Notes: generated by a model not told the origin, from the letters alone. 64,000 nt of DNA from Desulfitobacterium sp038181555 (GCF_038181555.1 NZ_JBBWUA010000004.1:62001-126000), one strand, 5' to 3'. Positions 24,418 through 34,122 are shown, counted from the first letter of the stretch. Program-made: numbers and translations.

Positions 24418-25713
24418 ATGGTCTTTCAAACCTGTGTTGTTTTAGGTGCTGAATTGACACTTGTCCTAGTGACGGGTGAGATGAAACTCCTTATTCCTTT
24501 CTTAATAGGTAATACTTTTTTTCTTCTCTACCACCTAAATGTCCAATATAAGATGACGGCTAGCAAAGCTACGGAACGCAATGCGGAGCTGAGTTTCAAG
24601 ATTGCCAATGAGACCCTGCCTTATTTGCGCAGAGGATTAAATGTCCAAAATGCCGAATCGATTGCCAAGATTATTCAGGAGATTGGTCAGGTTGCTGCTG
24701 TTTCCATCACAGATTGTGAAAAACAGCTGGCATATTTAGGCGCTGGTTGTGATCAACATCATCCGGGAGATCGTATACTTACTCGGGCGACCCTTGATGT
24801 GATCAGAACTGGATCCTATAAAATTGTTCGAACCCAGAAAGAATTAAATTGCCCTCGACAAAACATCTGTGACTGTCCTTTGGCGGCAGCTGTTATTGTT
24901 CCACTGCATTGCCAAGGTAAAGTTGTGGGGACCATGAAGCTGTATGAAACGAAGGATGGTCATATTTCACCGGACCTAATTCGCTTAGCCATAGGTATGG
25001 CACAGTTGTTAGGGATTCAAATCGAATTGGCAGAGTTGGACCATCAGGCCAAGTTAGCTGCTGAGGCCCAGTTGAATGCCTTGCAAGCCCAGATCAATCC
25101 CCATTTCTTTTTTAATGTACTGAATACCATAATCGCTACCAGTCGCACTAGTCCCAATCGGTCACGGCGGTTGTTAATTCATCTAGCGGAGTTTTTTCGC
25201 AAGGCCCTCAAATCTCATGGAACCTTGATCACCTTACGGGAAGAGATGAGTTTTGTTAAGACCTATTTGATCTTAGAAAAGGCACGCTTTGGACGCAAGC
25301 TATATTTCAAGGGCGAGATTCCTGAGGAACTGATGGATGCGATGGTTCCTCGTTTAAGTATTCAACCACTCGTGGAAAATGCGGTCAAACACGGAATTGG
25401 TGAGAAGATCGGCAATGGTATTGTCTCAGTAAAGGTTGAACGCAGGGGGCAGGAACTCTATATTGACATAGCTGATGATGGGGTGGGGATTCAACCGGAC
25501 CGCTTACAAGATGTTTTGAAACCCGGAGTGGGATCGGGTAATGGGGTCGGTATGGCCAACGTCCATGAACGTTTACTTGGTTATTATGGTGAAGAGTATG
25601 GATTGAATATTCAGAGCCAGCCTCATGAGGGAACAACGGTGACTATGCATTTACCACTCTCTTTTTTAGATGATGAAGATGAAACTGGAATAGTCAAGCA
25701 CATAGGGATATAG
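24418..25713 (+). CDS. LytS/YehU-type sensor histidine kinase with reduced membrane domain
   Basis: 431 residues. Only about 45 N-terminal residues are hydrophobic (two helices at most), instead of the five- or six-helix 5TMR-LYT domain of LytS. A GAF domain follows (about 75-200) with a cysteine cluster CPRQNICDCPLAAAV. The His_kinase domain carries the phospho-accepting His in AQINPHFFFNVLNTI, and an HATPase domain carries VENAVKHG and GVGMANVHERL. No response regulator gene is adjacent, so it is an orphan. ATG 24418 follows GAGGG by 7 nt. Its position behind the BusR-like gene suggests the same transcript. Confidence 0.82.
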   Translation: MVFQTCVVLGAELTLVLVTGEMKLLIPFLIGNTFFLLYHLNVQYKMTASKATERNAELSFKIANETLPYLRRGLNVQNAESIAKIIQEIGQVAAVSITDCEKQLAYLGAGCDQHHPGDRILTRATLDVIRTGSYKIVRTQKELNCPRQNICDCPLAAAVIVPLHCQGKVVGTMKLYETKDGHISPDLIRLAIGMAQLLGIQIELAELDHQAKLAAEAQLNALQAQINPHFFFNVLNTIIATSRTSPNRSRRLLIHLAEFFRKALKSHGTLITLREEMSFVKTYLILEKARFGRKLYFKGEIPEELMDAMVPRLSIQPLVENAVKHGIGEKIGNGIVSVKVERRGQELYIDIADDGVGIQPDRLQDVLKPGVGSGNGVGMANVHERLLGYYGEEYGLNIQSQPHEGTTVTMHLPLSFLDDEDETGIVKHIGI

Positions 25714-25735
25714 TGCATAATTTAGGGGGTTCAAT

Positions 25736-26092
25736 ATGTTTCCAGGGGTAGATATTGTGGAAATTCAACGTTTTACCTCAGCATCTAAGCGGACGCCTAA
25801 ACTGCAAGAGCGGTTGTTTACACATCGTGAAATTATGGAGTTGCAAGCTAAACCTATGGCAAGCTGGGCGGCTCATTTTGCTGGTAAAGAGGCAGTTTTA
25901 AAAACCTTAGGGACGGGATTAAGAGGTTTGTCTTGGCACGACATAGAAATCCTCAGCAACGATTTGGGAGAACCTGTGGTCTCGATGACGGAGAGGGCGG
26001 AGCAATTGGTTCGCGCACGGGGTGGGACTCAAATTCGGCTCAGTCTCTCACATGAAAAAGAGTATGCTATAGGAATGGCCATACTCTATTAA
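25736..26092 (+). CDS. acpS: Holo-acyl-carrier-protein synthase
   Basis: 118 residues, the usual length. It transfers phosphopantetheine from CoA to a serine of acyl carrier protein. Signatures: GVDIVEIQRF (first Mg ligand Asp), HFAGKEAVLKTLGTGLRGLSWHDIEI (second ligand Glu and the CoA site), and LSLSHEKEYAIGMAI at the end. It starts the Firmicute acpS-nnr-alr gene order. Confidence 0.93.
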   Translation: MFPGVDIVEIQRFTSASKRTPKLQERLFTHREIMELQAKPMASWAAHFAGKEAVLKTLGTGLRGLSWHDIEILSNDLGEPVVSMTERAEQLVRARGGTQIRLSLSHEKEYAIGMAILY

Positions 26093-26163
26093 ATGGGGAG
26101 TTAAGTCATAAAGAGGCAGAAGGGGAACCACGAATCTTGAATGAGGATGCGGGGGTGGAGATT

Positions 26164-27729
26164 ATGAGGGTGGTCAGTGCCAAACAAATGCGAGAAATCG
26201 AAGATCGTGCTATCCGAGAATTTGGTATGCCGAGCCTATTGCTCATGGAAAACGCAGCTTTGGCTGTGGTGCAAGAGGTTCGCCAGCTTCTTAGCCTTCG
26301 TCAAAAGGGATTGACGGGAAGTAAGGTTACTGTTTTTGTGGGTAAAGGCAATAATGGAGGAGATGGGTTAGCCGTTGCTCGCCATCTCAGTATCTTAGGG
26401 ATAGATGTCATAGTGTATTCCTTTGCTGGGGCGGAGGAGTTCCAAGGTGACGCGGCACTCAATTACCGTCTTTACCAGAACACGGGAGGTAAGCTATTTA
26501 CTATTGATGGAGAAAAACAACTCAGGCTGGTAAGAATCTCCCTTGTTCAAGCGGATGTGATTATTGATGCCATTTATGGCACGGGTTTTCGGGGGGCCTT
26601 GCCCAGTTTAATAGAAGGTTACGTTGAAGAAATTAATCGGGCTCAGGCTCCGATTATCGCTGTAGATATTCCCAGTGGTGTCGAAGCAGATACAGGGAAG
26701 GTTTATCGCCAAGCAATCATAGCCCAAGGAACTGTGAGCTTTGGGTTGCCGAAGCTTGGGCATTTTTTAGGAGCCGGTCCTGAGTATGCTGGACGAGTGA
26801 TTGTGGACCCTATCTCCATTCCGGAGAGGTTTTTAGATCATGAGACCCTAACCACATCTGTTTTAACAGAGGATATCCGCCAGCTTTTACCCTTCCGACG
26901 ACTCCAAGGGCATAAGGGAACCCATGGTCGAGGAGTTTTAGTGGCTGGTTCGGAGGGCATGACCGGAGCGGCTTTATTGGCCGGTAAGGCGGCACTGCGC
27001 TCAGGGATAGGGCTCTTACAAATGATTGTTCCCCAAGGACTTGCGAACGGGATCGATCTGGCCTTAAAGGAAGCCACCGTTTGGGGGGCAGAAGGAGAAA
27101 AATCCCTCAATGAACATGCCTGGTCAGTGATTTGTGAGCGGGCAGAGAAAGCCCAAGCCTTAGCAATAGGCCCTGGGTTAGGTCAAAATTCTGAATTCCT
27201 TCCGGTCCTGGAGGAGGTTTTACTCAATCTGACTCTTCCGGTAATTCTTGATGCGGATGCCCTGAATATCGTGGCGAAGGAACCGGGAATTCTGGGCTGG
27301 CGGCAGGGAAGGGGGCCCTTAATACTGACTCCGCATCCAGGAGAGATGGCCCGCCTCTGCGGTTGCTCTACAGAAGAAGTTCAGGCGAATCGACTTGAAT
27401 TATCCCTCACCAAGGCTGTCGAATGGGAGAGTATCATAGTCCTAAAAGGCGCTGTGACAATTATTGCCGCCCCCGATGGACGGGCTTTTCTTAATCCTAC
27501 AGGTAATCCTGGACTAGGAACGGGAGGTACGGGAGATGTACTCACCGGAAGCATCCTAGCCTGGTTAGCTCAAGGGGTGGAGCCCCTTGCTGCAGCCTGC
27601 TTGGGAGTATATCTTCATGGGATGGCCGCTGACCTACTGGCTGGAGAGTTTGGCTGGAGTGGTTTTACGGCGAGTGAGGTAGCGGACCAACTGCCTAAGG
27701 CACGGAGACGCTTAGAAAATAATCAATAA
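26164..27729 (+). CDS. nnr: Bifunctional NAD(P)HX epimerase/dehydratase
   Basis: 521 residues, a fusion of YjeF_N (NnrE, 1-215: MRVVSAKQMREIEDRAI, VFVGKGNNGGDGLAVARHL, DAIYGTGFRG) and the ribokinase-like NnrD (230-510: HKGTHGRGVLVAGSEGMTGA, ILDADALNIV, LTPHPGEMARL, NPGLGTGGTGDVLTG). Together they repair hydrated NADH and NADPH. ATG 26164 gives the canonical N-terminus and follows GGTGGAG; the longer TTG 26137 frame adds residues without family support. The alr gene follows 12 nt later. Confidence 0.93.
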   Translation: MRVVSAKQMREIEDRAIREFGMPSLLLMENAALAVVQEVRQLLSLRQKGLTGSKVTVFVGKGNNGGDGLAVARHLSILGIDVIVYSFAGAEEFQGDAALNYRLYQNTGGKLFTIDGEKQLRLVRISLVQADVIIDAIYGTGFRGALPSLIEGYVEEINRAQAPIIAVDIPSGVEADTGKVYRQAIIAQGTVSFGLPKLGHFLGAGPEYAGRVIVDPISIPERFLDHETLTTSVLTEDIRQLLPFRRLQGHKGTHGRGVLVAGSEGMTGAALLAGKAALRSGIGLLQMIVPQGLANGIDLALKEATVWGAEGEKSLNEHAWSVICERAEKAQALAIGPGLGQNSEFLPVLEEVLLNLTLPVILDADALNIVAKEPGILGWRQGRGPLILTPHPGEMARLCGCSTEEVQANRLELSLTKAVEWESIIVLKGAVTIIAAPDGRAFLNPTGNPGLGTGGTGDVLTGSILAWLAQGVEPLAAACLGVYLHGMAADLLAGEFGWSGFTASEVADQLPKARRRLENNQ

Positions 27730-27741
27730 GGATGAGACATC

Positions 27742-28854
27742 ATGGATATTAGACGACCGGTTTGGGCCGAGATTGATTTATCGGCACTCCAAAGGAATTA
27801 TGACCGGATTAAGGCGTTCACTAACAGTGAAATAATGCCCATTGTCAAGGCTGATGCCTATGGACATGGGGCCGTACAAGTGGTGCAGGCGCTACATGAA
27901 AAAGGCGCCCGGCGTTTTGGAGTTGCCCTGTTGGAGGAAGCGATCGAGCTGAAAAAGGCTTTTCCGGATATAAAGCCTATGTTGATTGGAACATTGCCTA
28001 TGGATTCCATAGAGACGATTGTCAAAGAAGAGATCATTTGTGGCGTTTATCGTTTGGAGCAAGCAGTGCTCATATCGAAGGAAGCCAAGAAACAAGGGAA
28101 GCAGGCCGTTATTCATCTAAAGGTAGATACTGGAATGGGACGTATAGGCTTTCGAGAAGAGGACTGGGAAGAGCTTTTCGACTGTTTAAAGCTACCAAAT
28201 CTTTTTATTGAAGGAATCTTTACTCATTTTGCTACAGCTGATCATACTGATTTGGGGTTTGCACAGGAACAATTAAAGATGTTTTTGGAGCTAACCGATA
28301 AAATTAAGGCCAAAGGAGCTCATATACCGATTCGCCATGCAGCAAATAGCGGAGCATTATTGCAATTGCCGGATGCTCATTTAGATTTAGTACGGCCAGG
28401 GATTATCCTCTATGGACTTGCACCCTCTCAATATGTAGGTAATGATATCGGACTTGAACCTGTACTTTCTTGGAAGGCTAGAATCAGTCATATCAAGACA
28501 GTTCCTCAAGGAGAAACCATAAGTTATGGTAGGACCTTCCGAACTGCTTATCCTACTCAAGTGGCAACCATCCCGTTAGGCTATGCCGATGGATTGCGCA
28601 GAAGCCTTTCTAATCGAGGTGAAGTTCTCGTCAAGGGAAGACGGGCCACAATAATTGGGAGAGTATGCATGGACCAGACCTTGTTGGATGTCTCGAAAAT
28701 TCCCAATGTTCAAGTGGAAGAAGAGGTCACTCTAATAGGCACTGATGGCTATGATCGGATTGATGCTGACGAAATGGCGAGTTGGCTTAATACGATCAAT
28801 TATGAAATCGTTTGTGGAATAGCAAAGCGGGTACCCAGGGTCTATCGAAAATAA
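27742..28854 (+). CDS. alr: Alanine racemase
   Basis: 370 residues. A PLP enzyme that makes D-alanine for peptidoglycan. The PLP lysine is in PIVKADAYGHGA, and the other conserved pieces are HLKVDTGMGRIGF, RHAANSGALLQLP, RPGIILYGLAPS, ISYGRTF, TIPLGYADGLRRSLSN and GRVCMDQTLLDVS. It is the third gene of the acpS-nnr-alr run. In many Firmicutes mazEF follows alr directly; here about 4.5 kb of other genes intervene. Confidence 0.95.
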   Translation: MDIRRPVWAEIDLSALQRNYDRIKAFTNSEIMPIVKADAYGHGAVQVVQALHEKGARRFGVALLEEAIELKKAFPDIKPMLIGTLPMDSIETIVKEEIICGVYRLEQAVLISKEAKKQGKQAVIHLKVDTGMGRIGFREEDWEELFDCLKLPNLFIEGIFTHFATADHTDLGFAQEQLKMFLELTDKIKAKGAHIPIRHAANSGALLQLPDAHLDLVRPGIILYGLAPSQYVGNDIGLEPVLSWKARISHIKTVPQGETISYGRTFRTAYPTQVATIPLGYADGLRRSLSNRGEVLVKGRRATIIGRVCMDQTLLDVSKIPNVQVEEEVTLIGTDGYDRIDADEMASWLNTINYEIVCGIAKRVPRVYRK

Positions 28855-28863
28855 GATGATAAT

Positions 28864-28907
28864 GGCCTCGCATCCTACGGTGACGTAGCGATGAGAGGCC
28901 TTTATTA
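28864..28907 (+). terminator. Terminator of alr
   Basis: GGCCTC-CATC-TAC pairs with GTA-GATG-GAGGCC with small bulges, followed by TTTATTATA. It closes the acpS-nnr-alr transcript. Confidence 0.82.
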
Positions 28908-29075
28908 TACGGAGATAAAGATAAATTATCTGAAATCATATTTTATTTAGAATCGTTATAAGCTTAACGGAATTTGCAAAATAGAAACTTCTGGAAAATC
29001 CATTGCTAAGCTCAAGCTTCTATGCTATCTTTATTGCACAAGGATGTTTCACATAGTGAATGGAGGTTTTGTACA

Positions 29076-30092
29076 ATGAAACAAGACAGAAATATAAAAA
29101 AGAGAGTTTTTATCTCAGGAAAAGTGCCCAAGGTAGCATATCAAATCCTTTCCCAAGAATTTGATGTGACGATGCATGATGATCTTCGCCTTTTAAGTAA
29201 AGAAGAAATTTTAAAAGGACTAGAAGGCAAGGACGCGTTACTTTGCCTGTTATCGGATCCCATTGATCGTGAAATTATCGCAGCAAATCCTAAGTTAAAA
29301 GTAATCGCCAACTATGGTGCGGGCTTCAATAATATCGATATTGAGGCTGCGGGCAAACAGGGCATCCCGGTCACGAATACTCCGGATGTGTCTACTGCGG
29401 CAACAGCTGACTTGACGATAGGTCTAATCTTAGCCCTCGCCCGTAGAATTGTCGAAGGGGATAAAGAGACCAGAGTTGGACGTTTTCAAGGCTGGGCACC
29501 CCTTTACCATCTTGGAGTCGACGTGACAGGAAAAACACTTGGGATTATTGGCATGGGGAGTATCGGTCAAGCGGTCGTAAAACGTGCTCAGGGGTTCGAT
29601 ATGAAGATTATTTACAATAGTCGTACCCGACTCACAGAGCAACAAGAAAAAGAGCTGGGGATTAGCTATGGATCCTTTGCCGAAGTCATGCAGCAAGCTG
29701 ATTTTATCAGCTTGAACCTAAGCTATGGCCCTTCAACTCACCATCTGATTGATGCCCAGGCCTTGGCGATGATGAAAGAAAACGCATACCTCATCAATGC
29801 AGCTCGGGGCCCCTTAGTGGATGAGCAAGCCCTTCTTGAAGCCTTACAGCAAGGAAGAATTGCTGGTGCAGCTTTAGATGTGTATGAGCATGAACCTCAA
29901 ATCACTGCGGGTTTGGATGAACTGGATCAAGTTATTCTTACACCCCATATAGGTAATGCAACAATTGAGACTCGTGAGGCAATGGCCGAAATAGCTGCTC
30001 GCAACATCATAGCTGTTCTTAATGGGGAAAAGCCTCTAACCTGCATCAATGAAAAGTATCTCGAGCGTGGAGTAAATATGGCTGCTAAGTAA
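29076..30092 (+). CDS. D-isomer-specific 2-hydroxyacid dehydrogenase
   Basis: 338 residues. NAD-dependent; catalytic Arg in NAARGPLVDEQALLEAL, Glu in DVYEHEPQI and His in LTPHIGNAT, with the Rossmann motif GIIGMGSIGQAVVKRA. It resembles glyoxylate/hydroxypyruvate reductases (GyaR) more than SerA because no ACT domain follows. ATG 29076 is chosen from GGAGG (29062-29066), 9 nt upstream. Own terminator, so a single-gene unit. Confidence 0.85.
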   Translation: MKQDRNIKKRVFISGKVPKVAYQILSQEFDVTMHDDLRLLSKEEILKGLEGKDALLCLLSDPIDREIIAANPKLKVIANYGAGFNNIDIEAAGKQGIPVTNTPDVSTAATADLTIGLILALARRIVEGDKETRVGRFQGWAPLYHLGVDVTGKTLGIIGMGSIGQAVVKRAQGFDMKIIYNSRTRLTEQQEKELGISYGSFAEVMQQADFISLNLSYGPSTHHLIDAQALAMMKENAYLINAARGPLVDEQALLEALQQGRIAGAALDVYEHEPQITAGLDELDQVILTPHIGNATIETREAMAEIAARNIIAVLNGEKPLTCINEKYLERGVNMAAK

Positions 30093-30122
30093 GGCACCAT
30101 TAAATATCAGCCATCCTAATGC

Positions 30123-30163
30123 AAAAATCACTAAATCTTCAAACTGAAGTTTTAGTGATTTTC
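30123..30163 (+). terminator. Terminator of the 2-hydroxyacid dehydrogenase gene
   Basis: AAAATCACTAAA and TTTAGTGATTTT pair with an inner CTTC/GAAG stem; TTCTTTTTCT follows. Confidence 0.88.
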
Positions 30164-30207
30164 TTTTTCTTCCAAGATGATACTCAATTTGTCATTGATA
30201 TATAAAC

Positions 30208-30732
30208 TCAAGAAATCGGCAGAATGAAATTCTCCCTGTGCTCATAGGACTTTTCGACATATCGATTGGCGGCGCCCTGGAGCGATTGGATCTCTTCTTT
30301 GGTGAGTTCGCGCACCACTTTAGCTGGAGACCCCATAATCAAAACACAGGGTGGAAAATGTTTGTTTTCAGTTATCAAGGATCCTGCCCCCACAAGTGAG
30401 GATTCGGCGATGACTGCACCATTAAGAATGATCGAACTCATACCGATCATAGAACCTTTTTTGATAGTACAGCCATGGAGTGTTACAGAATGGCCCACGG
30501 TGACATCATCCTCAATAACAACGGGATGACCGCTATCGACATGAATCACTGATAAATCCTGAATATTGGTGCGGTTACCAATTGCAATCGAGGCCAAATC
30601 AGCTCTAAGCACGGAATTATACCAGATGCTGGATTCGTCACCAATTTGCACATCCCCGATAACTTTAGCTCCATCAGCGATGAAAGAGTTCTTACCAAGT
30701 TGTGGCTTTTTATCTTTAAAAGAATATAACAT
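30208..30732 (-). CDS. Gamma-class carbonic anhydrase family protein
   Basis: 174 residues of left-handed beta-helix hexapeptide repeats (IGDVQIGDESSIWYNSVLRADL, IGNRTNIQDLSVIHVDSGHPVVIEDDVTVGHSVTLHGC). The three zinc-ligand His (IHVD, VGHS, LHGC) are present, as in YrdA/PaaY-type proteins. Enzymatic activity cannot be assumed. Divergent from murT. Confidence 0.88.
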   Translation of the reverse strand: MLYSFKDKKPQLGKNSFIADGAKVIGDVQIGDESSIWYNSVLRADLASIAIGNRTNIQDLSVIHVDSGHPVVIEDDVTVGHSVTLHGCTIKKGSMIGMSSIILNGAVIAESSLVGAGSLITENKHFPPCVLIMGSPAKVVRELTKEEIQSLQGAANRYVEKSYEHRENFILPIS

Positions 30733-30915
30733 GGATTTTCCCCTCCGTTTTTGGTTGCTAAGTTTATTTTATACTAGAGATAGCTATAAAGCCAAATATC
30801 TTGGTAAATTATTTTCAGTCGCTTTGCATACTTCTTGATATGCTTCCTTAAAGAGTGCTAAAATTGGGACAGCGAATACAAAATAATAAATCTTATTATA
30901 CGAGGAGACACAGTT

Positions 30916-32325
30916 GTGAAACGAACGTGGCGCTTTTGGCTTGCCCTTTGGGCAGGTAAAGGAATTAGTGGCATATTGCAGCTTCTGGGCAAAAAAGGAA
31001 CAACCCTACCTGGAAAAATCGCTTTAAGCATTGAACCTCAACTTATAGGCGTATTAAGCGTGGGTTTTAACGATGGGATCATTATGGTGACGGGAACTAA
31101 CGGGAAGACCACTACCACCAATCTCCTCGCCCAGATTTTAAAAGCGGCTGGAAAGACATTTGCCTTTAATCAGGCTGGTGCCAATTTAGTCACAGGAATT
31201 ACTGGAGCCATGCTAGCAAACACAGGTTGGGGAGGACAAGCTCAGGTCAAGATGGCTCTCTTAGAGGTCGATGAAGCTACCGTGCCGAAATTCTGTCAAC
31301 AGGTTGTCCCACAGGTTGCGATCATCACTAACTTTTTTAGGGATCAGCTCGATCGCTATGGGGAATTAGATACCACCATCAAGCTAGTCCAAGACGCACT
31401 TCCCAAAGAGACACACCTCATTCTCAATGCTGATGATCCGCTGGTGGCACAGTTTGGACTGGGGAGTCTACATACTCTGTATTATGGAGTGGAGCGGACA
31501 GCGGATAGTAAATCAGTGAGTACAGAGACTAGGGAGGCGAGGTTTTGTCCCCGTTGTGGAGAAGAGTTGAAGTATACTCTTTATCACTATGGACAATTGG
31601 GGAAGTATGCCTGTTCTTGTGGTTATAAGCGGCCAGAACCGTCTATTTTGGCTGAAGATATTATTGCCGGTGAGGGGGGAATCCAGTTTAAAGTTGAACC
31701 AACCTCATATTCTATGGCTCTTCAGGGCTATTATAATCTCTATAATGCTTTAGCCGCTTTGACCGCGGCGAAGCGTTTAGGCATAAAAGATCGGGAAATA
31801 CAACGGGGCTTGAGGGAATTTGTCCCCCAAGCCGGTCGTATGGAGCAATTTATTTTAGCAAATGGCCCGATCACTTTGACCTTAGTTAAAAATCCGACGG
31901 GATTCAATCAAGTTATTCAAACTGTCTTAAGTCGTAAGGAGCAACCGATTCGTCTGCTGATCGGCATTAATGATCTAGCTGCAGATGGGCGGGACATCTC
32001 CTGGTTGTGGGATGTGGATTTTGAACTTTTAGGCCAAGAAGAGGAGCGAATTCAAAAAATAATTTGCTTCGGTCTTCGGGCTGAAGATATGGCAGTTCGG
32101 CTTAAATATGCAGGAGTGCCGGTGAACAAGCTACACATTGAGCATGAAATGAGTAAAGCTCTGGATAAAGTGCAGGCTGACTCGGAGGGAAGGGAAACAA
32201 CTTTTATCCTACCTACTTATACTTTACTTTTCCCTATGCGAGGGATTCTGGAGAATAGGCAGATTAAAAAAGATAACGGAGATAACTCCCAGTATCAAAG
32301 TCAAAGAGGGGAGGGTTCAACTTGA
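30916..32325 (+). CDS. murT: Lipid II isoglutaminyl synthase, MurT subunit
   Basis: 469 residues. A Mur-ligase-fold protein with P-loop MVTGTNGKTTTTNLLAQIL, a zinc-ribbon insert (CPRCGEELKY...YACSCGY) and a C-terminal DUF1727 domain. With GatD it amidates the D-glutamate of lipid II to D-isoglutamine, using ATP. GTG start behind GAGGAG. It overlaps gatD by 4 nt (TTGA), typical of the translationally coupled pair. Confidence 0.92.
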   Translation: MKRTWRFWLALWAGKGISGILQLLGKKGTTLPGKIALSIEPQLIGVLSVGFNDGIIMVTGTNGKTTTTNLLAQILKAAGKTFAFNQAGANLVTGITGAMLANTGWGGQAQVKMALLEVDEATVPKFCQQVVPQVAIITNFFRDQLDRYGELDTTIKLVQDALPKETHLILNADDPLVAQFGLGSLHTLYYGVERTADSKSVSTETREARFCPRCGEELKYTLYHYGQLGKYACSCGYKRPEPSILAEDIIAGEGGIQFKVEPTSYSMALQGYYNLYNALAALTAAKRLGIKDREIQRGLREFVPQAGRMEQFILANGPITLTLVKNPTGFNQVIQTVLSRKEQPIRLLIGINDLAADGRDISWLWDVDFELLGQEEERIQKIICFGLRAEDMAVRLKYAGVPVNKLHIEHEMSKALDKVQADSEGRETTFILPTYTLLFPMRGILENRQIKKDNGDNSQYQSQRGEGST

Positions 32326-33080
32326 AAATTAAACTCTGCCATCTTTATCCGGATTTGTTGGATCTCTATGGAGATCGTGGTAATATTATGGCTTTATCCG
32401 CACGTGCGCACTGGCGGGGGCTAGATTTAGAAGTCCAAAGAGTATCTCTGGGGGAAAAAATCGATTTTCAATCCTTAGACATCCTATTTATAGGGGGAGG
32501 CTCTGATCGCGAGCAGAACATTCTCGTCCAAGATCTCATGGATCGTGTGGATGATTTCAAGGCAGCCATTGAGGATGGTCTTGTGGTTCTAACCATCTGT
32601 GGTGGATACCAACTCTTAGGGAAATATTATCAGACTGCTGAGGGGAGGAATATTCCAGGTTTAGGGATATTGGACCTTTGGACCGTTGCCGGAACCAACC
32701 GCCTCATCGGTAATGTCGTGATCGATTTAGACATTGAAGATTTATCCACTGGGAGTGATTGTGTAAGGCTTTCCACTTTGGTAGGATTTGAAAACCACTC
32801 GGGCCGTACCTATCTGGGGAATAACCTCAAACCGTTAGGCAAGGTCATCCATGGTCACGGGAATAATGGAGAAGATTATGGTGAGGGTATGCGCTATAAG
32901 AATGTCTTTGGAACTTATCTGCATGGACCGCTTTTACCCAAAAACCCGCACTTTGCGGATTTGCTACTGAGATTGGCTATGGAAAGAAGAGGGCAGACCG
33001 AACCGTTGTCCTTGCTTGATGATGAATTGGAAGAGCTTGCCCATCAGACAGTGCTACAGAGGATCATTGGTAAGATGTGA
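32322..33080 (+). CDS. gatD: Lipid II isoglutaminyl synthase, glutaminase subunit GatD
   Basis: 252 residues of the CobB/CobQ-like class I amidotransferase fold. The nucleophile Cys is in VLTICGGYQLLGKYY and the catalytic His in TYLHGPLLPKNPHFADLL. It supplies ammonia to MurT. TTG start with GGGGAGGG 5 nt upstream, inside the end of murT. Confidence 0.92.
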   Translation: MKIKLCHLYPDLLDLYGDRGNIMALSARAHWRGLDLEVQRVSLGEKIDFQSLDILFIGGGSDREQNILVQDLMDRVDDFKAAIEDGLVVLTICGGYQLLGKYYQTAEGRNIPGLGILDLWTVAGTNRLIGNVVIDLDIEDLSTGSDCVRLSTLVGFENHSGRTYLGNNLKPLGKVIHGHGNNGEDYGEGMRYKNVFGTYLHGPLLPKNPHFADLLLRLAMERRGQTEPLSLLDDELEELAHQTVLQRIIGKM

Positions 33081-33290
33081 TTGTTTGAACAGTTTAATAA
33101 GGTATTGCAGTAAAATCAAGCGTAAATTCTTAATTAGGCAGATTCTTAGTATATCATTCTTGCTATACTCATATAATAGATATAGCTTTAAAAAGGCTCA
33201 AAAGATAAGGAGACTTATGAGATGCCAAAATTTACATGCCTTAAAAGGCCTGATATATCGGTTTTTTTGCCTTCCTAAGGTCCTACTTCG

Positions 33291-33320
33291 TTGACACTTT
33301 TTAGGTTTATTGTCTATAAT
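33291..33320 (+). promoter_or_regulatory. Consensus sigma-A promoter of mazEF
   Basis: TTGACA, 18-nt spacer, TATAAT: both hexamers are perfect. It lies 39 nt upstream of the antitoxin start. The rest of the 33081-33358 gap shows no gene. Confidence 0.85.
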
Positions 33321-33358
33321 GGAGTATAGCTATGGCTAAATGACTTGGGGGTGCTAAC

Positions 33359-33637
33359 GTGGCTGAAAGTAAGCGGATAATGATCAGTTTACCGGAAAAT
33401 TTGCTTGCGGAAGTGGATGATGTCGTTACATTAGAGAATAGAAATCGTAGCGAATTTATACGCGAAGCAATAAATAGTGTTCTCCACGAACGCCGGAAAC
33501 GGGGAATCCGCGAGCAAATGCGTAAAGGATATCAGGAAATGGCTCAGTTGAATTTAGCCATTGCCAGAGAATTGTTTCTTGCAGAAGATGAAGTTCAACC
33601 GGCATTTGAAGATACTAATGTGGAGTGTCAAAGATGA
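33359..33637 (+). CDS. Antitoxin of MazEF/EndoAI type (ribbon-helix-helix)
   Basis: 92 residues. The N-terminal ribbon-helix-helix (KRIMISLPENLLAEVDDVVTLENRNRSEFIREAINSVLHER) matches Bacillus EndoAI (YdcD). It binds and silences the downstream endoribonuclease and probably represses the operon. GTG start behind GGGGGTG. Overlaps the toxin gene by 4 nt. Confidence 0.9.
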   Translation: MAESKRIMISLPENLLAEVDDVVTLENRNRSEFIREAINSVLHERRKRGIREQMRKGYQEMAQLNLAIARELFLAEDEVQPAFEDTNVECQR

Positions 33638-33984
33638 TTATAAAACGCGGGGAAATTTATTATGCTGAACTAAACCCCGTCGTCGGATCCGAGCAAGGCG
33701 GAACGCGTCCTGTTTTAGTGGTCCAAAATGATATCGGAAATCAATTTAGTCCGACGACTATTATTGCCGCGATTACATCTCAGATCGCTAAAGCCAAATT
33801 GCCGACTCATGTAGAAGTGCGGGCGAGACGTAGCGGATTGGAAAGAGATTCTGTGATTCTGACGGAGCAAATCCGCACTATCGATAAAAGTCGTTTGAAA
33901 GAAAAAGTGGCCGTGCTCGATGAAGAAGTGATGCTGAGAGTAGACCAAGCTATCGAAATCAGCTTGGGACTAACAGATATTTAA
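33634..33984 (+). CDS. mazF: MazF/EndoA endoribonuclease toxin
   Basis: 116 residues, the same length as Bacillus EndoA (NdoA). IIKRGEIYYAELNPVVGSEQGGTRPVLVVQND is the conserved N-terminus, and RDSVILTEQIRTIDKSRL carries the active-site Thr region. It cleaves mRNA at short motifs (UACAU in B. subtilis). ATG 33634 overlaps the antitoxin stop; GTG 33625 would be too long compared with the family. Confidence 0.93.
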   Translation: MIIKRGEIYYAELNPVVGSEQGGTRPVLVVQNDIGNQFSPTTIIAAITSQIAKAKLPTHVEVRARRSGLERDSVILTEQIRTIDKSRLKEKVAVLDEEVMLRVDQAIEISLGLTDI

Positions 33985-34122
33985 GTAGTGGACAGCGTTG
34001 GTTGGGAACAACTAATGCTGTTTTTGTTTGACAAGCTTTACTTTCCAATCGCACGTAATAGAGGATTCTTGAATAGAATGCTTAGTGGAGAAGCAATGCT
34101 ATTCTAGGAGGGTGAATACATA

